From contig NZ_JNLC01000012.1 in NCBI RefSeq assembly GCF_000702305.1, forward strand, positions 248,001 to 312,000: a stretch of DNA of 64,000 nucleotides, read 5' to 3'. Shown here in pieces: positions 55,628-63,487 of the stretch (position 1 is its first letter; the number at the start of each line of letters is the position of its first letter). A model generated the notes under the pieces. That model searched no databases. It saw nothing but the letters and a program-made list of their open reading frames with translations, and was not told the origin of the DNA. This DNA comes from Allobosea sp. 117. GTDB taxonomy: Bacteria; Pseudomonadota; Alphaproteobacteria; Rhizobiales; Xanthobacteraceae. Position numbers and translations under genes: made by a program.

Positions 55628-56329
55628 ATGCGCGTCTTGCTCATCGAGGACGACCGCGCGACCGCGCAAAGCATCGAGCTGATGCTCAAGTCCGAGAGTT
55701 TCAACGTCTATACGACGGACCTCGGAGAGGAAGGTGTCGATCTCGGCAAGCTGTACGACTACGACATCATCCTGCTCGACCTGAACCTGCCCGACATGTC
55801 GGGCTACGACGTGCTGAAAGGCCTGCGCGTCGCCAAGGTCAAGACACCCATTCTCATCCTCTCCGGCCTCGCCGGCATCGAGGACAAGGTGAAGGGTCTC
55901 GGCTTCGGAGCCGATGACTACCTCACCAAGCCGTTCCACAAGGACGAGCTGGTCGCCCGCATCCACGCCATCGTGCGCCGCTCCAAGGGCCACGCGCAGT
56001 CGGTCATCCAGACCGGCGATCTCATCGTCAATCTGGACACCAAGACAGTCGAGGTCGGCGGCGCCCGCGTGCACCTCACCGGCAAGGAGTACCAGATGCT
56101 GGAGCTCCTCTCGCTGCGCAAGGGCACGACGCTGACCAAGGAGATGTTCCTCAACCATCTCTATGGCGGCATGGACGAGCCCGAGCTCAAGATCATCGAC
56201 GTGTTCATCTGCAAGCTGCGCAAGAAGCTCGCCAACGCCTCCAGCGGCCACAACTTCATCGAGACCGTGTGGGGCCGCGGCTATGTGCTGCGCGAGCCGA
56301 GCGAGCAGGACGAGCGCATCCCCGCCTGA
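55628..56329 (+). CDS. ctrA: Cell-cycle response regulator CtrA
   Basis: 233-residue OmpR-type response regulator. The receiver domain [20 protein letters not shown] has the phosphoacceptor Asp51 ([19 protein letters not shown]) and Lys in [10 protein letters not shown]; the C-terminal winged helix includes [38 protein letters not shown] and [12 protein letters not shown]. Phosphorylated via CckA and ChpT, CtrA controls replication, division and motility genes. ATG 55628. The gene for ChpT lies 3 kb away. Followed by a strong terminator. Confidence 0.98.
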   Translation: MRVLLIEDDRATAQSIELMLKSESFNVYTTDLGEEGVDLGKLYDYDIILLDLNLPDMSGYDVLKGLRVAKVKTPILILSGLAGIEDKVKGLGFGADDYLTKPFHKDELVARIHAIVRRSKGHAQSVIQTGDLIVNLDTKTVEVGGARVHLTGKEYQMLELLSLRKGTTLTKEMFLNHLYGGMDEPELKIIDVFICKLRKKLANASSGHNFIETVWGRGYVLREPSEQDERIPA

Positions 56330-56352
56330 CACCCTCGCGCGTCCGGGATACA

Positions 56353-56384
56353 GAAAACCCCGCCGCAAGGCGGGGTTTTCATTT
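56353..56384 (+). terminator. Rho-independent terminator after ctrA
   Basis: Perfect 12-bp stem (GAAAACCCCGCC with GGCGGGGTTTTC) around a GCAA tetraloop, followed by ATTTG, 23 bp after the ctrA stop. A-rich on one side and T-rich on the other, so it could also work in reverse for the DUF305 gene. Confidence 0.9.
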
Positions 56385-56477
56385 GTGCGGCAGGGACACG
56401 CCCTGCTCCACGCCGGCGAGGACATGGATGCCCGGCAGAAGGAGGCCGAAGCCTCCCCTTTCACGCGGCCTCCGGCC

Positions 56478-56942
56478 TCATTTCGCGTTCTTGGCGATCC
56501 AGGCCTTGAGGAAGGCGATCTCGCTCTCCTGCGCCTTGATGATGTCCTCGGCGAGCTTGCGCAGCTCCGGATCCTTTCCGTATTTCAGCTCGATCCGCGC
56601 CATGTCGATCGCGCCCTGATGGTGCGGGATCATGCCCCGCGCGAAGTCGACATCGGCGTTGCCGCTGAAGGCGATCGCCATGTCCTTGTGCATGCGGGCA
56701 TTGGCCTCCTCGAATTCGGCGGTGGCGGGGCCGGCGGCGGCGCCGTGCATGGCGCCGTGCCCCATGCCGGGCATGTTCTGCATCGGCATGTTCTGCATGG
56801 GCATATTCTGCATCGGCATATTCTGCATCGGCATGTTCTGCATCGGCATGTTCTGCGTCGGCATGTTGGACTGGGCCAGCGCGACGCCGGCGGCGCCGCC
56901 GAGGGCGAGAGCGGCGAGGGCCGCCTTGGTGATGACGTGCAT
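56478..56942 (-). CDS. DUF305 protein with Met-rich tandem repeats
   Basis: 154 residues. Signal peptide MHVITKAALAALALGGAAGVALA, then a low-complexity NMPMQ repeat region (six 15-bp units), the His/Met linker GMGHGAMHG, and a C-terminal DUF305 domain with RGMIPHHQGAIDMARIELKYG. Met/His-rich DUF305 proteins are often linked to copper handling. ATG 56942 has AGGAG 7 bp upstream; the ORF extension beyond is rejected. Same strand as the small Cys/His secreted protein at 57011, with 68 bp between. Confidence 0.88.
   Translation of the reverse strand: MHVITKAALAALALGGAAGVALAQSNMPTQNMPMQNMPMQNMPMQNMPMQNMPMQNMPGMGHGAMHGAAAGPATAEFEEANARMHKDMAIAFSGNADVDFARGMIPHHQGAIDMARIELKYGKDPELRKLAEDIIKAQESEIAFLKAWIAKNAK
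56776..56865. repeat. Six 15-bp tandem repeats coding for MPMQN
   Basis: Six in-frame copies of TTCTGCATCGGCATG with few changes (the last has GCGTC). They code for five MPMQN units and one MPTQN unit in the DUF305 protein, and could change in number by replication slippage. Confidence 0.9.
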
Positions 56943-57010
56943 GATCATTCTCCTGAAAGGAACAGATCGCGCGGGCAACGCCGCGCGCGGGACAAAGGTT
57001 GCGGGTGGTT

Positions 57011-57373
57011 TCAGGAGGCCGCGCGGGGCGGCGGGTCCGGCAGGGGCGTAGCAAGGCCGGCGAGCGGCACGGTCGGCCGCGGGTCCCACAAAGCGAGGCG
57101 GTGCGGCGCCCGGATGCTGACGCCCGGCGCCGCTGGGGCCGCGAGGAGGCAGATTAGCGCGCAGCAGGGATGTGGCGCGAGGGAGGAGCGCTCGCCGCCC
57201 GGCATCGCCGCCCGCTCGGCCACCACCATGCTGGCCGCGCTCGCCGGGTGGCAGGGCGCGACCGGCGCCGCCATGACGCGCGCGGCGAAGACCGGCGCCG
57301 CCATCGTGGAGATCACGGCCGCAAGGCCCAAGGCCAGTAGGAGAAGGCGCGCCAGGCGCAAGGTCGCACTCAT
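57011..57373 (-). CDS. Small exported Cys/His protein, copper-operon type
   Basis: 120 residues. An N-terminal hydrophobic segment (LARLLLLALGLAAVI) with an Ala-rich cleavage region, then a PHPCCALICLLAA motif and the C-terminal end PLPDPPPRAAS. Short proteins with this layout occur next to DUF305 or copper genes (DUF2946-like; inference). Function unknown. ATG 57373. It precedes the DUF305 gene on the same strand, so they may form a small copper-related unit. Confidence 0.65.
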   Translation of the reverse strand: MSATLRLARLLLLALGLAAVISTMAAPVFAARVMAAPVAPCHPASAASMVVAERAAMPGGERSSLAPHPCCALICLLAAPAAPGVSIRAPHRLALWDPRPTVPLAGLATPLPDPPPRAAS

Positions 57374-57442
57374 GCCGGCAGAATAGCACGCGCGAAACGC
57401 GCCGCTACCGCAGGAACCCGTACGGGGTTCATATCGCCGCGA

Positions 57443-57808
57443 TCAGATCAGCCCCACCGCATGCATCTTCGCCGTGAGCACCTGATGGTCGAACGGCTTG
57501 AGGATGGTCTCGTCAGCGCCGCCGTGCCGGGCGCGGGCGAGCGTGGCGAGGTCGTTCTCCACGGCGCAGAACATCACCTTCGGCTGGTCGCCGCCCGGCA
57601 TGGCGCGTAGCGCCTTGAGGACGTCGAAGCCGTCCATGGTCGGCATGCTCCAGTCGAGCAGGATCGCCGCCGGCATCTCGCGCAGCACGAGGTCGAGCGC
57701 CTGCCGCCCGTCGCTGGCCTCCACCACCGAGAAGCCGTGGCTCTCGAAGATGTGGCGCGCCACCTTGCGCACGACGCTGGAATCATCCGCCACGAGGCAG
57801 GTTCTCAT
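57443..57808 (-). CDS. CheY-like single-domain response regulator
   Basis: 121 residues. Receiver fold only: CLVADDSSVVRKVARHIFE with the acidic pair, the phosphoacceptor Asp52 in ILLDWSMPTMDGFDVLKAL, and the Lys in ETILKPFDHQVL. No output domain, so it acts by protein binding. ATG 57808 with GGAG 8 bp upstream. Second gene of a leftward set that follows the CheW-like/receiver gene. May take phosphate from a CheA-like kinase or from ChpT-linked signalling; no CheA is in the window. Confidence 0.92.
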   Translation of the reverse strand: MRTCLVADDSSVVRKVARHIFESHGFSVVEASDGRQALDLVLREMPAAILLDWSMPTMDGFDVLKALRAMPGGDQPKVMFCAVENDLATLARARHGGADETILKPFDHQVLTAKMHAVGLI

Positions 57809-57935
57809 CGGGCTCGCTCCCCGCTCGGCTGCCGCCGCGCGCATCCTATTGCAGAAATGGCATTTCCGGACCGGCAGCGCACCGTGGGTTGCAGCGCCGG
57901 GCGCCGCGTTCCGGTGGCATGTCGGGCGGTGTTCA

Positions 57936-58982
57936 TCACGCCGCCCGCGACTGGCGCGGCAGCAGCGCGGCGAGCAGGGCGACCTCGTCGTCCGGCTGCA
58001 CCACCATGTCGAAGCCCGGCACCGGCCGCCCGGCAGCGCCGCGTGCCAGTCCGATCAGCCGCGCCTCGCCTATCGGAGCGGCGATGTCGCCGAAGCCGTC
58101 GAGATCGATCAGCACCACGTCGAAGCGGCGGCGGGCGAGGCCCACCGCGCGCGGATCGTCGGCCAGCGACACGCCATAGCCGAGCTCGCGCGCCAGCGCC
58201 CTCAGCCGTGGACGCTCCTCCGGCTGCGGCGCGACGATGAGCAGCCGCGGCCGGCTCGGCGTGCGCCGGTCCGCAGGCCGGCTCTCCTCGCGCGCACCCA
58301 GCACGCGGTAGATGCCGCCGGGCGTCACCAGCCGCACGATGCCGGCGATGGTCTCCATCCGGCCCGCCGGCGCCGGCCCCTCGACCGCCTCGACGGCGAG
58401 GGATTCGCCTTCCGCCGCTTCCACCAGTAGGCGGCAGGGCCGATCGGTGCCGCGCAGCGCCGAGACCGGAGCGACGCAGAGCTCGTGCCCCTCGGCGAGG
58501 CGCACCAGCAGATGGCAGTCCGCCGGCTCGCCTTCCGCCGCAGTGCGCAGGCGCTCGTCGGCGATGCCGGTGGGGATTCGCAGCAGGATGGCGCGCAGCC
58601 CGTCCGGCAGCCGCGCCGTGCCGGCGATCAGCCCGGCCTGCGGCTCGACCGCATCGGCGTGCGAGGCTGCGATCGGCAGGCAGTCGGCGGTGGCGATGAA
58701 GGGCTCCGCGTCGATCAGCACGACGCCGCGCGGCCGGCCCTCGCCGCCGACCAGCATCAGCGCGCTCGCCGCCGGCGGCGCCTCCGGCGCGATGCCGAGC
58801 CGCGCCGAGAGGTGCAGCAGCGGCAGCCCGGTCGGGCCGAGCGTTCCGTTCTCGGCCATGCGCGCGAGCCTCGACCAGCGGGCCCGCTCCACAGGCATGA
58901 TCTCGATGACGTCCCGCCGCGGCAGCGCGAAGCGCACGCCGTCGAGCGCGAAGGTCACAATGTCGATGCGGCACGGTTCCAT
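57936..58982 (-). CDS. CheW-like protein with C-terminal receiver-like domain
   Basis: 348 residues. The N-terminal part resembles CheW (DIVTFALDGVRFALPRRDVIEI, PLLHLSARLGI, RGVVLIDAEPFIATADCLPI), repeated once more around ELCVAPVSALRG. The last 110 residues form a receiver-like domain (RLLIVAPQPEERPRLRALARE, DVVLIDLDGF with Asp, and VVQPDDEVALLAALL), where the Lys typical of receivers is replaced by Gln. ATG 58982 is the likely start; ATG 59018 or 59036 are possible. It may be a scaffold of chemosensory or cell-cycle signalling. Between chpT and a CheY-like gene. Confidence 0.75.
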   Translation of the reverse strand: MEPCRIDIVTFALDGVRFALPRRDVIEIMPVERARWSRLARMAENGTLGPTGLPLLHLSARLGIAPEAPPAASALMLVGGEGRPRGVVLIDAEPFIATADCLPIAASHADAVEPQAGLIAGTARLPDGLRAILLRIPTGIADERLRTAAEGEPADCHLLVRLAEGHELCVAPVSALRGTDRPCRLLVEAAEGESLAVEAVEGPAPAGRMETIAGIVRLVTPGGIYRVLGAREESRPADRRTPSRPRLLIVAPQPEERPRLRALARELGYGVSLADDPRAVGLARRRFDVVLIDLDGFGDIAAPIGEARLIGLARGAAGRPVPGFDMVVQPDDEVALLAALLPRQSRAA

Positions 58983-59105
58983 GGACGCGATACACAGCCG
59001 ACGGGGTTGCCGACCCATGCCCGCGGACCGATGCATGGGTATTCAGCCGTCAGTGTCGGCGCATCATGTTAAAGTCTTCTGAAGCGATGCCGGGCAGGCC
59101 GAAGC

Positions 59106-59750
59106 TTACGGCAAGGCGGTGATAACCACGCCGCCGCCGTCGAGCTCGAAGCGGATGGTGACGCCCACCGCACGCGCCAGCAGGCCGGCATAATGCGGCT
59201 GGATGGCATGGGCGTCGATCGCCCCTTCCGCCGGCGCCTCGCCGGCGGTGAGCGCCGGCAACTGCGGGGGAATCCGCGCGCTGGTGCCCTCGGTGCGCAG
59301 CCGGAAGCCGGCCTCCTCGCCCTCCCCCACCGTCTCCACCACGATGCTGCCGCCGCGCGGAATGGTGGCGCCGGCGAGCAGAAGAAGATTCAGCAGCAGC
59401 TTCACCCGGTTCTTCGGCAGCAGCGCGCGCGGCACCTTCCAGTCGAGGCTGGTACGGTCGTCCTGGATGAAGCCGCGCGCCACCTGCTCGGCGTCGCCGG
59501 TGTCGATCTGCGCGCCGGCCGAGCCGGCCGCGCCGAAGGCGAGACGGGCGAACTGCAGCCGCGCGGAAGCCTGCTTCGCGCTCTTGGTGATCAGGTCGAG
59601 CGCGAACTGCTTCATGCTCGCGTCGTTCTCGTCCTCCAGCACCTCGAGGCCGTTCACGATCGCCCCGACCGGGCTGATCACGTCGTGGCAGACGCGCGAG
59701 CAGAGCAGCGCGGCGAGGTCGAGCTTGTCGAGATCGATGGCGGTCGTCAT
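59106..59750 (-). CDS. chpT: Histidine phosphotransferase ChpT
   Basis: 214 residues. Dimeric phosphotransferase that passes phosphate from the CckA receiver to CtrA and CpdR. The phospho-His is His22 in LCSRVCHDVISPVGAIVNGL followed by EVLED; the C-terminal part is a degenerate ATPase-like domain (KNRVKLLLNLLLLAGATIP, GGSIVVETVG). ATG 59750. Gene order ctrA, two-component accessory genes and chpT places two phosphorelay members within 4 kb. cckA is not in the window. Confidence 0.94.
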   Translation of the reverse strand: MTTAIDLDKLDLAALLCSRVCHDVISPVGAIVNGLEVLEDENDASMKQFALDLITKSAKQASARLQFARLAFGAAGSAGAQIDTGDAEQVARGFIQDDRTSLDWKVPRALLPKNRVKLLLNLLLLAGATIPRGGSIVVETVGEGEEAGFRLRTEGTSARIPPQLPALTAGEAPAEGAIDAHAIQPHYAGLLARAVGVTIRFELDGGGVVITALP

Positions 59751-60035
59751 CGGAATCCTGATTGCAGACGGCGTTCGGGCGGGACTGAACGAATCGCCGC
59801 GGTGACGGGATCGCACATGCCGGCTGTGATACACCGCGCCCGGCACCCCGCCAACACGTCGCGCCCGCCGCTCGGAAAGGCGCAGGAACGCAACATCCGC
59901 GCGCATTCGCCATCCGGCGTGGCGCGCCGCCTTCCTCTGGGCGCACTCCGTGCTAATTATGCGGTCAGCCGGGCGAGCTGCGGCCCTTCACCGTGCGTCC
60001 ATCCGATCCTTCCAGCCTGTTCGCGAGACCGTCAC

Positions 60036-60626
60036 ATGCCGATCAACATGCCGACCTTGCGCCGTCTGTTCGCCTGCCTCGCCCTCGGCCTTTCGCTCTG
60101 CGCGGCACCGCTGCTCACCACGCCGGCCAGCGCCCAGCAGCAGGGCACCTATACGAGCGACGAACTCGTCTCGCGAGGGCACGGTTTCTTCGGCGAGGTG
60201 TCGCGCGGGCTGGCGCTGTCGATCGAGAAGGCGGTGAGCCAGTGGGGCCAGCCGAACGGCTACATCCTCGGCCAGGAAGGCTCCGGCGCCTTCGTCGGCG
60301 GCCTGCGCTACGGCGAGGGCACGCTCTACACCCGCAATGCCGGCGACCTGCGGGTCTACTGGCAGGGCCCGACGCTCGGCTGGGACTTCGGCGGCGACGG
60401 CGCCCGCACCATGATCCTCGTCTACAACCTGAACTCCATCAACGACATCTTCCGCCGCTTCGGCGGCATCTCCGGCTCGGCCTATTTCGTCGCCGGCTTC
60501 GGCATGACGGCGCTCGCCGCCGACCCGATGGTGGTGGTGCCGATCCGCTCCGGCGTCGGCGTGCGCCTCGGCGCCAATGTCGGCTATCTGAAGTTCACCC
60601 CCAACGCCACCTGGAACCCCTTCTGA
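60036..60626 (+). CDS. eipA: DUF1134 periplasmic protein, EipA-like
   Basis: 196 residues. A signal peptide (LRRLFACLALGLSLCAAPLL, cleavage near ASAQQ), then DUF1134: VSRGLALSIEKAVSQWGQPNGY, GLRYGEGTLYTR, YFVAGFGMTALAADPM and VPIRSGVGVRLGANVGYLKF. In Brucella, EipA adopts a small beta barrel, supports the cell envelope and is activated by CtrA; here it stands beside chpT. ATG 60036, or 60048 with no large effect. No clear CtrA box upstream. The symbol is by family. Confidence 0.88.
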   Translation: MPINMPTLRRLFACLALGLSLCAAPLLTTPASAQQQGTYTSDELVSRGHGFFGEVSRGLALSIEKAVSQWGQPNGYILGQEGSGAFVGGLRYGEGTLYTRNAGDLRVYWQGPTLGWDFGGDGARTMILVYNLNSINDIFRRFGGISGSAYFVAGFGMTALAADPMVVVPIRSGVGVRLGANVGYLKFTPNATWNPF

Positions 60627-60679
60627 AGCTGGCGTCGGGTGATGCGCCGGCTTGACGCTTTCTTGCGGATTCCCGGCTG

Positions 60680-60794
60680 GAGCCCTTTCCGATCAGGTGG
60701 AATCACCTGATCGATAAGAAAGTGCTCTCGATTCAATAGGCTGGAGCATTTCCCGATCGCGAAAGTCGATCAACTTTCGCGGGAAATGCTCTAA
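60680..60794. repeat. Double-hairpin intergenic repeat, copy 2
   Basis: 115 bp matching copy 1 at 53889: GATCAGGTG with CACCTGATC within AGCCCTTTCC/AAGAAAGTGCT arms, then CGCGAAAGT with ACTTTCGCG within GAGCATTTCCCG-type outer arms. Loops differ more than stems, and paired positions change together (CATGTTC in one copy, CATTTCCC in the other), indicating conserved structure. Confidence 0.85.
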
Positions 60795-60880
60795 GCTCCG
60801 ACACTTCCGGACCCGCCCGCAGGTTGCGGGCATGATGGCGGCCATTCCGACCGCCGTCTCGATCGAGGTGAGACCGCCGC

Positions 60881-62095
60881 ATGATCGAAGCGATCATGTA
60901 TTCAGCGCTCGGCTTTCTGGTCGCGTCGCTGATCGCACTGCTGATACTGCCGGCGGTATGGCGCCGCGCCGTGCGCCTCACCACGAAGCGCATCGAGGGC
61001 GCGATCCCCGTCTCCATGGCGGAGATCCAGGCGGACAAGGACCAGCAGCGGGCCGAGTTCGCCGTCGCCGCGCGCCGGCTGGAGCTCGACGTCGACAGCT
61101 ACCGCACGCAGGTCGTCTCGCAGTCCGGCGAGCTCCTGAAACGGGCCGACCGCATCGCGGCGCTCGAACAGGGGCTGGAGGAGCGCGCCCGCGACATCGC
61201 CGAGCTGACCGCCGGCGGCGACAACCTCGCCGAGCGCCTGCGCCAGACCGAGGAGGAGCGCGACGCCAACGCCCGGGCGCAGGAGCGCACCGAGGGCGAG
61301 CTCGGCATCACCCGCCGCGAGCTGGCCATCACCACCGAGCGGCTGGAGGAGCAGCGCACGCTCGCCGAGAACCTCAGGATCGAGAACGTCGCCCTCACGA
61401 CCCAGGTCGGCACGCTGTCGGACCGCATCGGCGACCTCGAACGCGAGCTCTCGGGCACCCAGGCCCGCCTCGCCGACGACCGCTCCGCCCTGCGCCAGAC
61501 GGTCGAGCAGCTCTCCGGCGAGCGCGGCCGCCTCGCCGGCACGACCAGCGAGCTCATGACCAGCCGCACCACCGCTGAGAAGCTGACCATCGATCTCGCC
61601 GCCGCGACAGCCGAGATCGCCCGCCTTTCCGGCATCGCCCGCGACGCCGAAGCCGCCCGCTCCAGCGCCGAGGCCCTGGCCGGCGAGGCGGATTCGGCGC
61701 GGCAGGCCGCCGAGGCGATGGCCCGTCAGGCACAGGAGGCCTATGACCGCCTGCGCGCCGAGACGACGCTGCTCGAAGGGGCGCTGGCACAGGTGCGCGA
61801 GGATCGCGCCCGGCTCCAGGCCGACCTCGTGACCGGCGACGACGGCGCCGGCGACGCACGGGCCGAGAACGCCATGCTGCGCGAGCGCATCAGCGACATC
61901 GCCGCCGAGGTCGCCCGCCTCACCGCCGCGCTGGAAGGCCCCGATTCGCCGATCGAACACATCCTGGCCAGCGCGAAAGGCACGGCCGGGGCAAGCACCC
62001 TGCCCCTCGCCGAACGCATCCGCGCGCTTCAGGCGCGGGCCGGAGCGGTCAGGAACGCGGCGCCGGAGCGCGAGGAAGCGCCGGCCGCCGAATAA
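60881..62095 (+). CDS. Membrane-anchored coiled-coil protein
   Basis: 404 residues. One N-terminal transmembrane helix (ALGFLVASLIALLILPAVW), a short basic segment, then about 300 residues of long coiled coil with heptads (LELDVDSYRTQVVSQSGELL, RLRQTEEERDANARAQERTE, LSDRIGDLERELSGTQARL). C-terminus acidic and disordered. Unknown function; such proteins often organise the cell pole or envelope. ATG 60881. Divergent pattern from neighbours: it lies 86 bp after repeat copy 2 and is convergent with DUF2865, 3 bp apart. Confidence 0.8.
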   Translation: MIEAIMYSALGFLVASLIALLILPAVWRRAVRLTTKRIEGAIPVSMAEIQADKDQQRAEFAVAARRLELDVDSYRTQVVSQSGELLKRADRIAALEQGLEERARDIAELTAGGDNLAERLRQTEEERDANARAQERTEGELGITRRELAITTERLEEQRTLAENLRIENVALTTQVGTLSDRIGDLERELSGTQARLADDRSALRQTVEQLSGERGRLAGTTSELMTSRTTAEKLTIDLAAATAEIARLSGIARDAEAARSSAEALAGEADSARQAAEAMARQAQEAYDRLRAETTLLEGALAQVREDRARLQADLVTGDDGAGDARAENAMLRERISDIAAEVARLTAALEGPDSPIEHILASAKGTAGASTLPLAERIRALQARAGAVRNAAPEREEAPAAE

Positions 62096-62098
62096 TCC

Positions 62099-62788
62099 TC
62101 ACAGCCCGGCGGGCTGCGCCGCGATCTCGATCGCCTCGAGCTGCCGGCGCAGCGTCGGCGGAAGGCGGCGATCCTCCCCCACATCGACGAAATCGCCGGC
62201 GCTGTGCGGCAGCCGGCTGTCGCCGCGGAAGACGACGACGCCCTGCCCGGTCACCACGACATCGCCGGGGCGCAGGGTCGGGTCGTCCTTGACGTCGATG
62301 CGTGTGAGGCCGACGCCGCCGGCCGCGTTGCAGCCGCAGTTGGGCCGCGTCTCGGTGCGGAACACATAGGCATTGGCGAGCGCCGCATAGGTCTCGCCGT
62401 CCTTGGAGGTGGCGGCGTCGATGCCGGACCCGCCGTCATAGGAGGTGAAGACCTTCACCTTGGACGCCGGGCAGAAGGCGGCGCAGCGCGCTTCCGCCGT
62501 CTCGCCCTCCTTCGCCGCGCCGGCCAGCGGGAAATAGCGCCCGTCGCAGGTGCGCACGCAATAGACGACGCCACTGCCGCCGCGCCTCGGCGTCACGACG
62601 ATACGCGGGCGCCCGGCATCGGTGGGCGGGGTCATCTCCTCGCGGGGAACGGCGATACGCGGGCGCAGCCAGTCGCCGCGCAGGAAGCTGACGAAAGGAT
62701 TCTCCGCCGCCGCCGGCGCGGCCCACAGAACGCCTCCGGCGCCGAGAGCGCCGGCGAGGACAAGCACACGCGATCCGGGCACCGACAT
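62099..62788 (-). CDS. DUF2865 exported protein
   Basis: 229 residues. A signal peptide (VLVLAGALGAGGVLWAAPAAA), then a disordered linker with RPRI motifs, and the DUF2865 core VVYCVRTCDGRYFPLAGAA with ARCAAFCPASKVKVFTSY and a conserved NCGCN motif. Six cysteines likely form disulfides. Function unknown; common in Hyphomicrobiales. ATG 62788. Convergent with the coiled-coil gene. Confidence 0.85.
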   Translation of the reverse strand: MSVPGSRVLVLAGALGAGGVLWAAPAAAENPFVSFLRGDWLRPRIAVPREEMTPPTDAGRPRIVVTPRRGGSGVVYCVRTCDGRYFPLAGAAKEGETAEARCAAFCPASKVKVFTSYDGGSGIDAATSKDGETYAALANAYVFRTETRPNCGCNAAGGVGLTRIDVKDDPTLRPGDVVVTGQGVVVFRGDSRLPHSAGDFVDVGEDRRLPPTLRRQLEAIEIAAQPAGL

Positions 62789-62895
62789 GACGCTCTCCTC
62801 GCCGATGCAATTTTGTTTGCGTACTTAGGAATGCTACCTAATTTGTGTACCTAGGAAACGGCGGCCTCGCTTTATGGTTTCCGCATCGGCACGCC

Positions 62896-62935
62896 GATAA
62901 AGAAAATGCGCCGTTCCGCGGACGGAACGGCGCAT
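62896..62935 (-). terminator. Rho-independent terminator after the small Cys-rich gene
   Basis: Perfect 13-bp stem (ATGCGCCGTTCCG with its complement) and a 4-base loop at 62906-62935, followed on the minus strand by TTTTCTTTA. It ends the transcript of the gene at 62977. Confidence 0.88.
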
Positions 62936-62976
62936 CGAATGCGAGACAGAACGGTAGGGGCTGCTCGGCAGAAGGT

Positions 62977-63285
62977 TCAGCAGACCTGGACCCAGCGGCC
63001 GGCCGGACCGCGCGTCCAGTAGCAGCCGGGCCGACGCGGCGGCCCCCAGTAGCGCGCATAGCCCGGCACGACGTAGACGCCGCGATAGTTCGGACGCCAG
63101 GCGCAGCGATAGGGGCCGCAGATCCAGCGCACTTCCTCGGTGAGGGGCGCGGGCTGCACAGCCGAGCCGAGCGCCGGCATGGCCGCGCCGGCATGTGCCG
63201 GAGCCGAGCCGGCGCCGACGGAGAAGGCAGCGGCGAGCGCGAAGGCGCCAGCCGCCAGAGTGAGTTTCGATGAGACCCGTTTCAT
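62977..63285 (-). CDS. Small exported Cys- and aromatic-rich protein
   Basis: 102 residues. A signal peptide (KLTLAAGAFALAAAFSVGAG, cleavage near AHA), then a mature part with WICGPYRCAWRPNYRGVYVV and PPRRPGCYWTRGPAGRWVQV and a final Cys: four cysteines and many Arg, Pro, Tyr and Trp. It resembles short GCG/CRPN-type exported proteins of alphaproteobacteria. ATG 63285 with GAGAGGA upstream. Function unknown. Confidence 0.7.
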   Translation of the reverse strand: MKRVSSKLTLAAGAFALAAAFSVGAGSAPAHAGAAMPALGSAVQPAPLTEEVRWICGPYRCAWRPNYRGVYVVPGYARYWGPPRRPGCYWTRGPAGRWVQVC

Positions 63286-63487
63286 GACGATTCCTCTCAT
63301 TGACCGAACAACCGCGCGCCGGGAATAAGCTACGGTGCGACATTATGGCGGAGCGAAGGCAGACGAGCCCAGCGCCGCCGCGAAACCGGAGGCAAAGCCG
63401 CACCGCTGTACCTTGAAACGATTAACAAGCCGAAAAGTGCCGGTAAGACGCCCGCCAGAACAAGAATTTTCACGGAGGAAACGCCCC

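Noticed and set aside
56776-56865. Regularly spaced short repeats resembling a mini-array
   Set aside because: Not CRISPR: units are contiguous without spacers and are in frame within the DUF305 gene.
56163-57386. 407-codon plus-strand frame with many His and Val residues
   Set aside because: It overlaps the ctrA end, its terminator and the DUF305 repeats; the repetitive HVLHRHILH pattern comes from the antisense of the 15-bp repeats.
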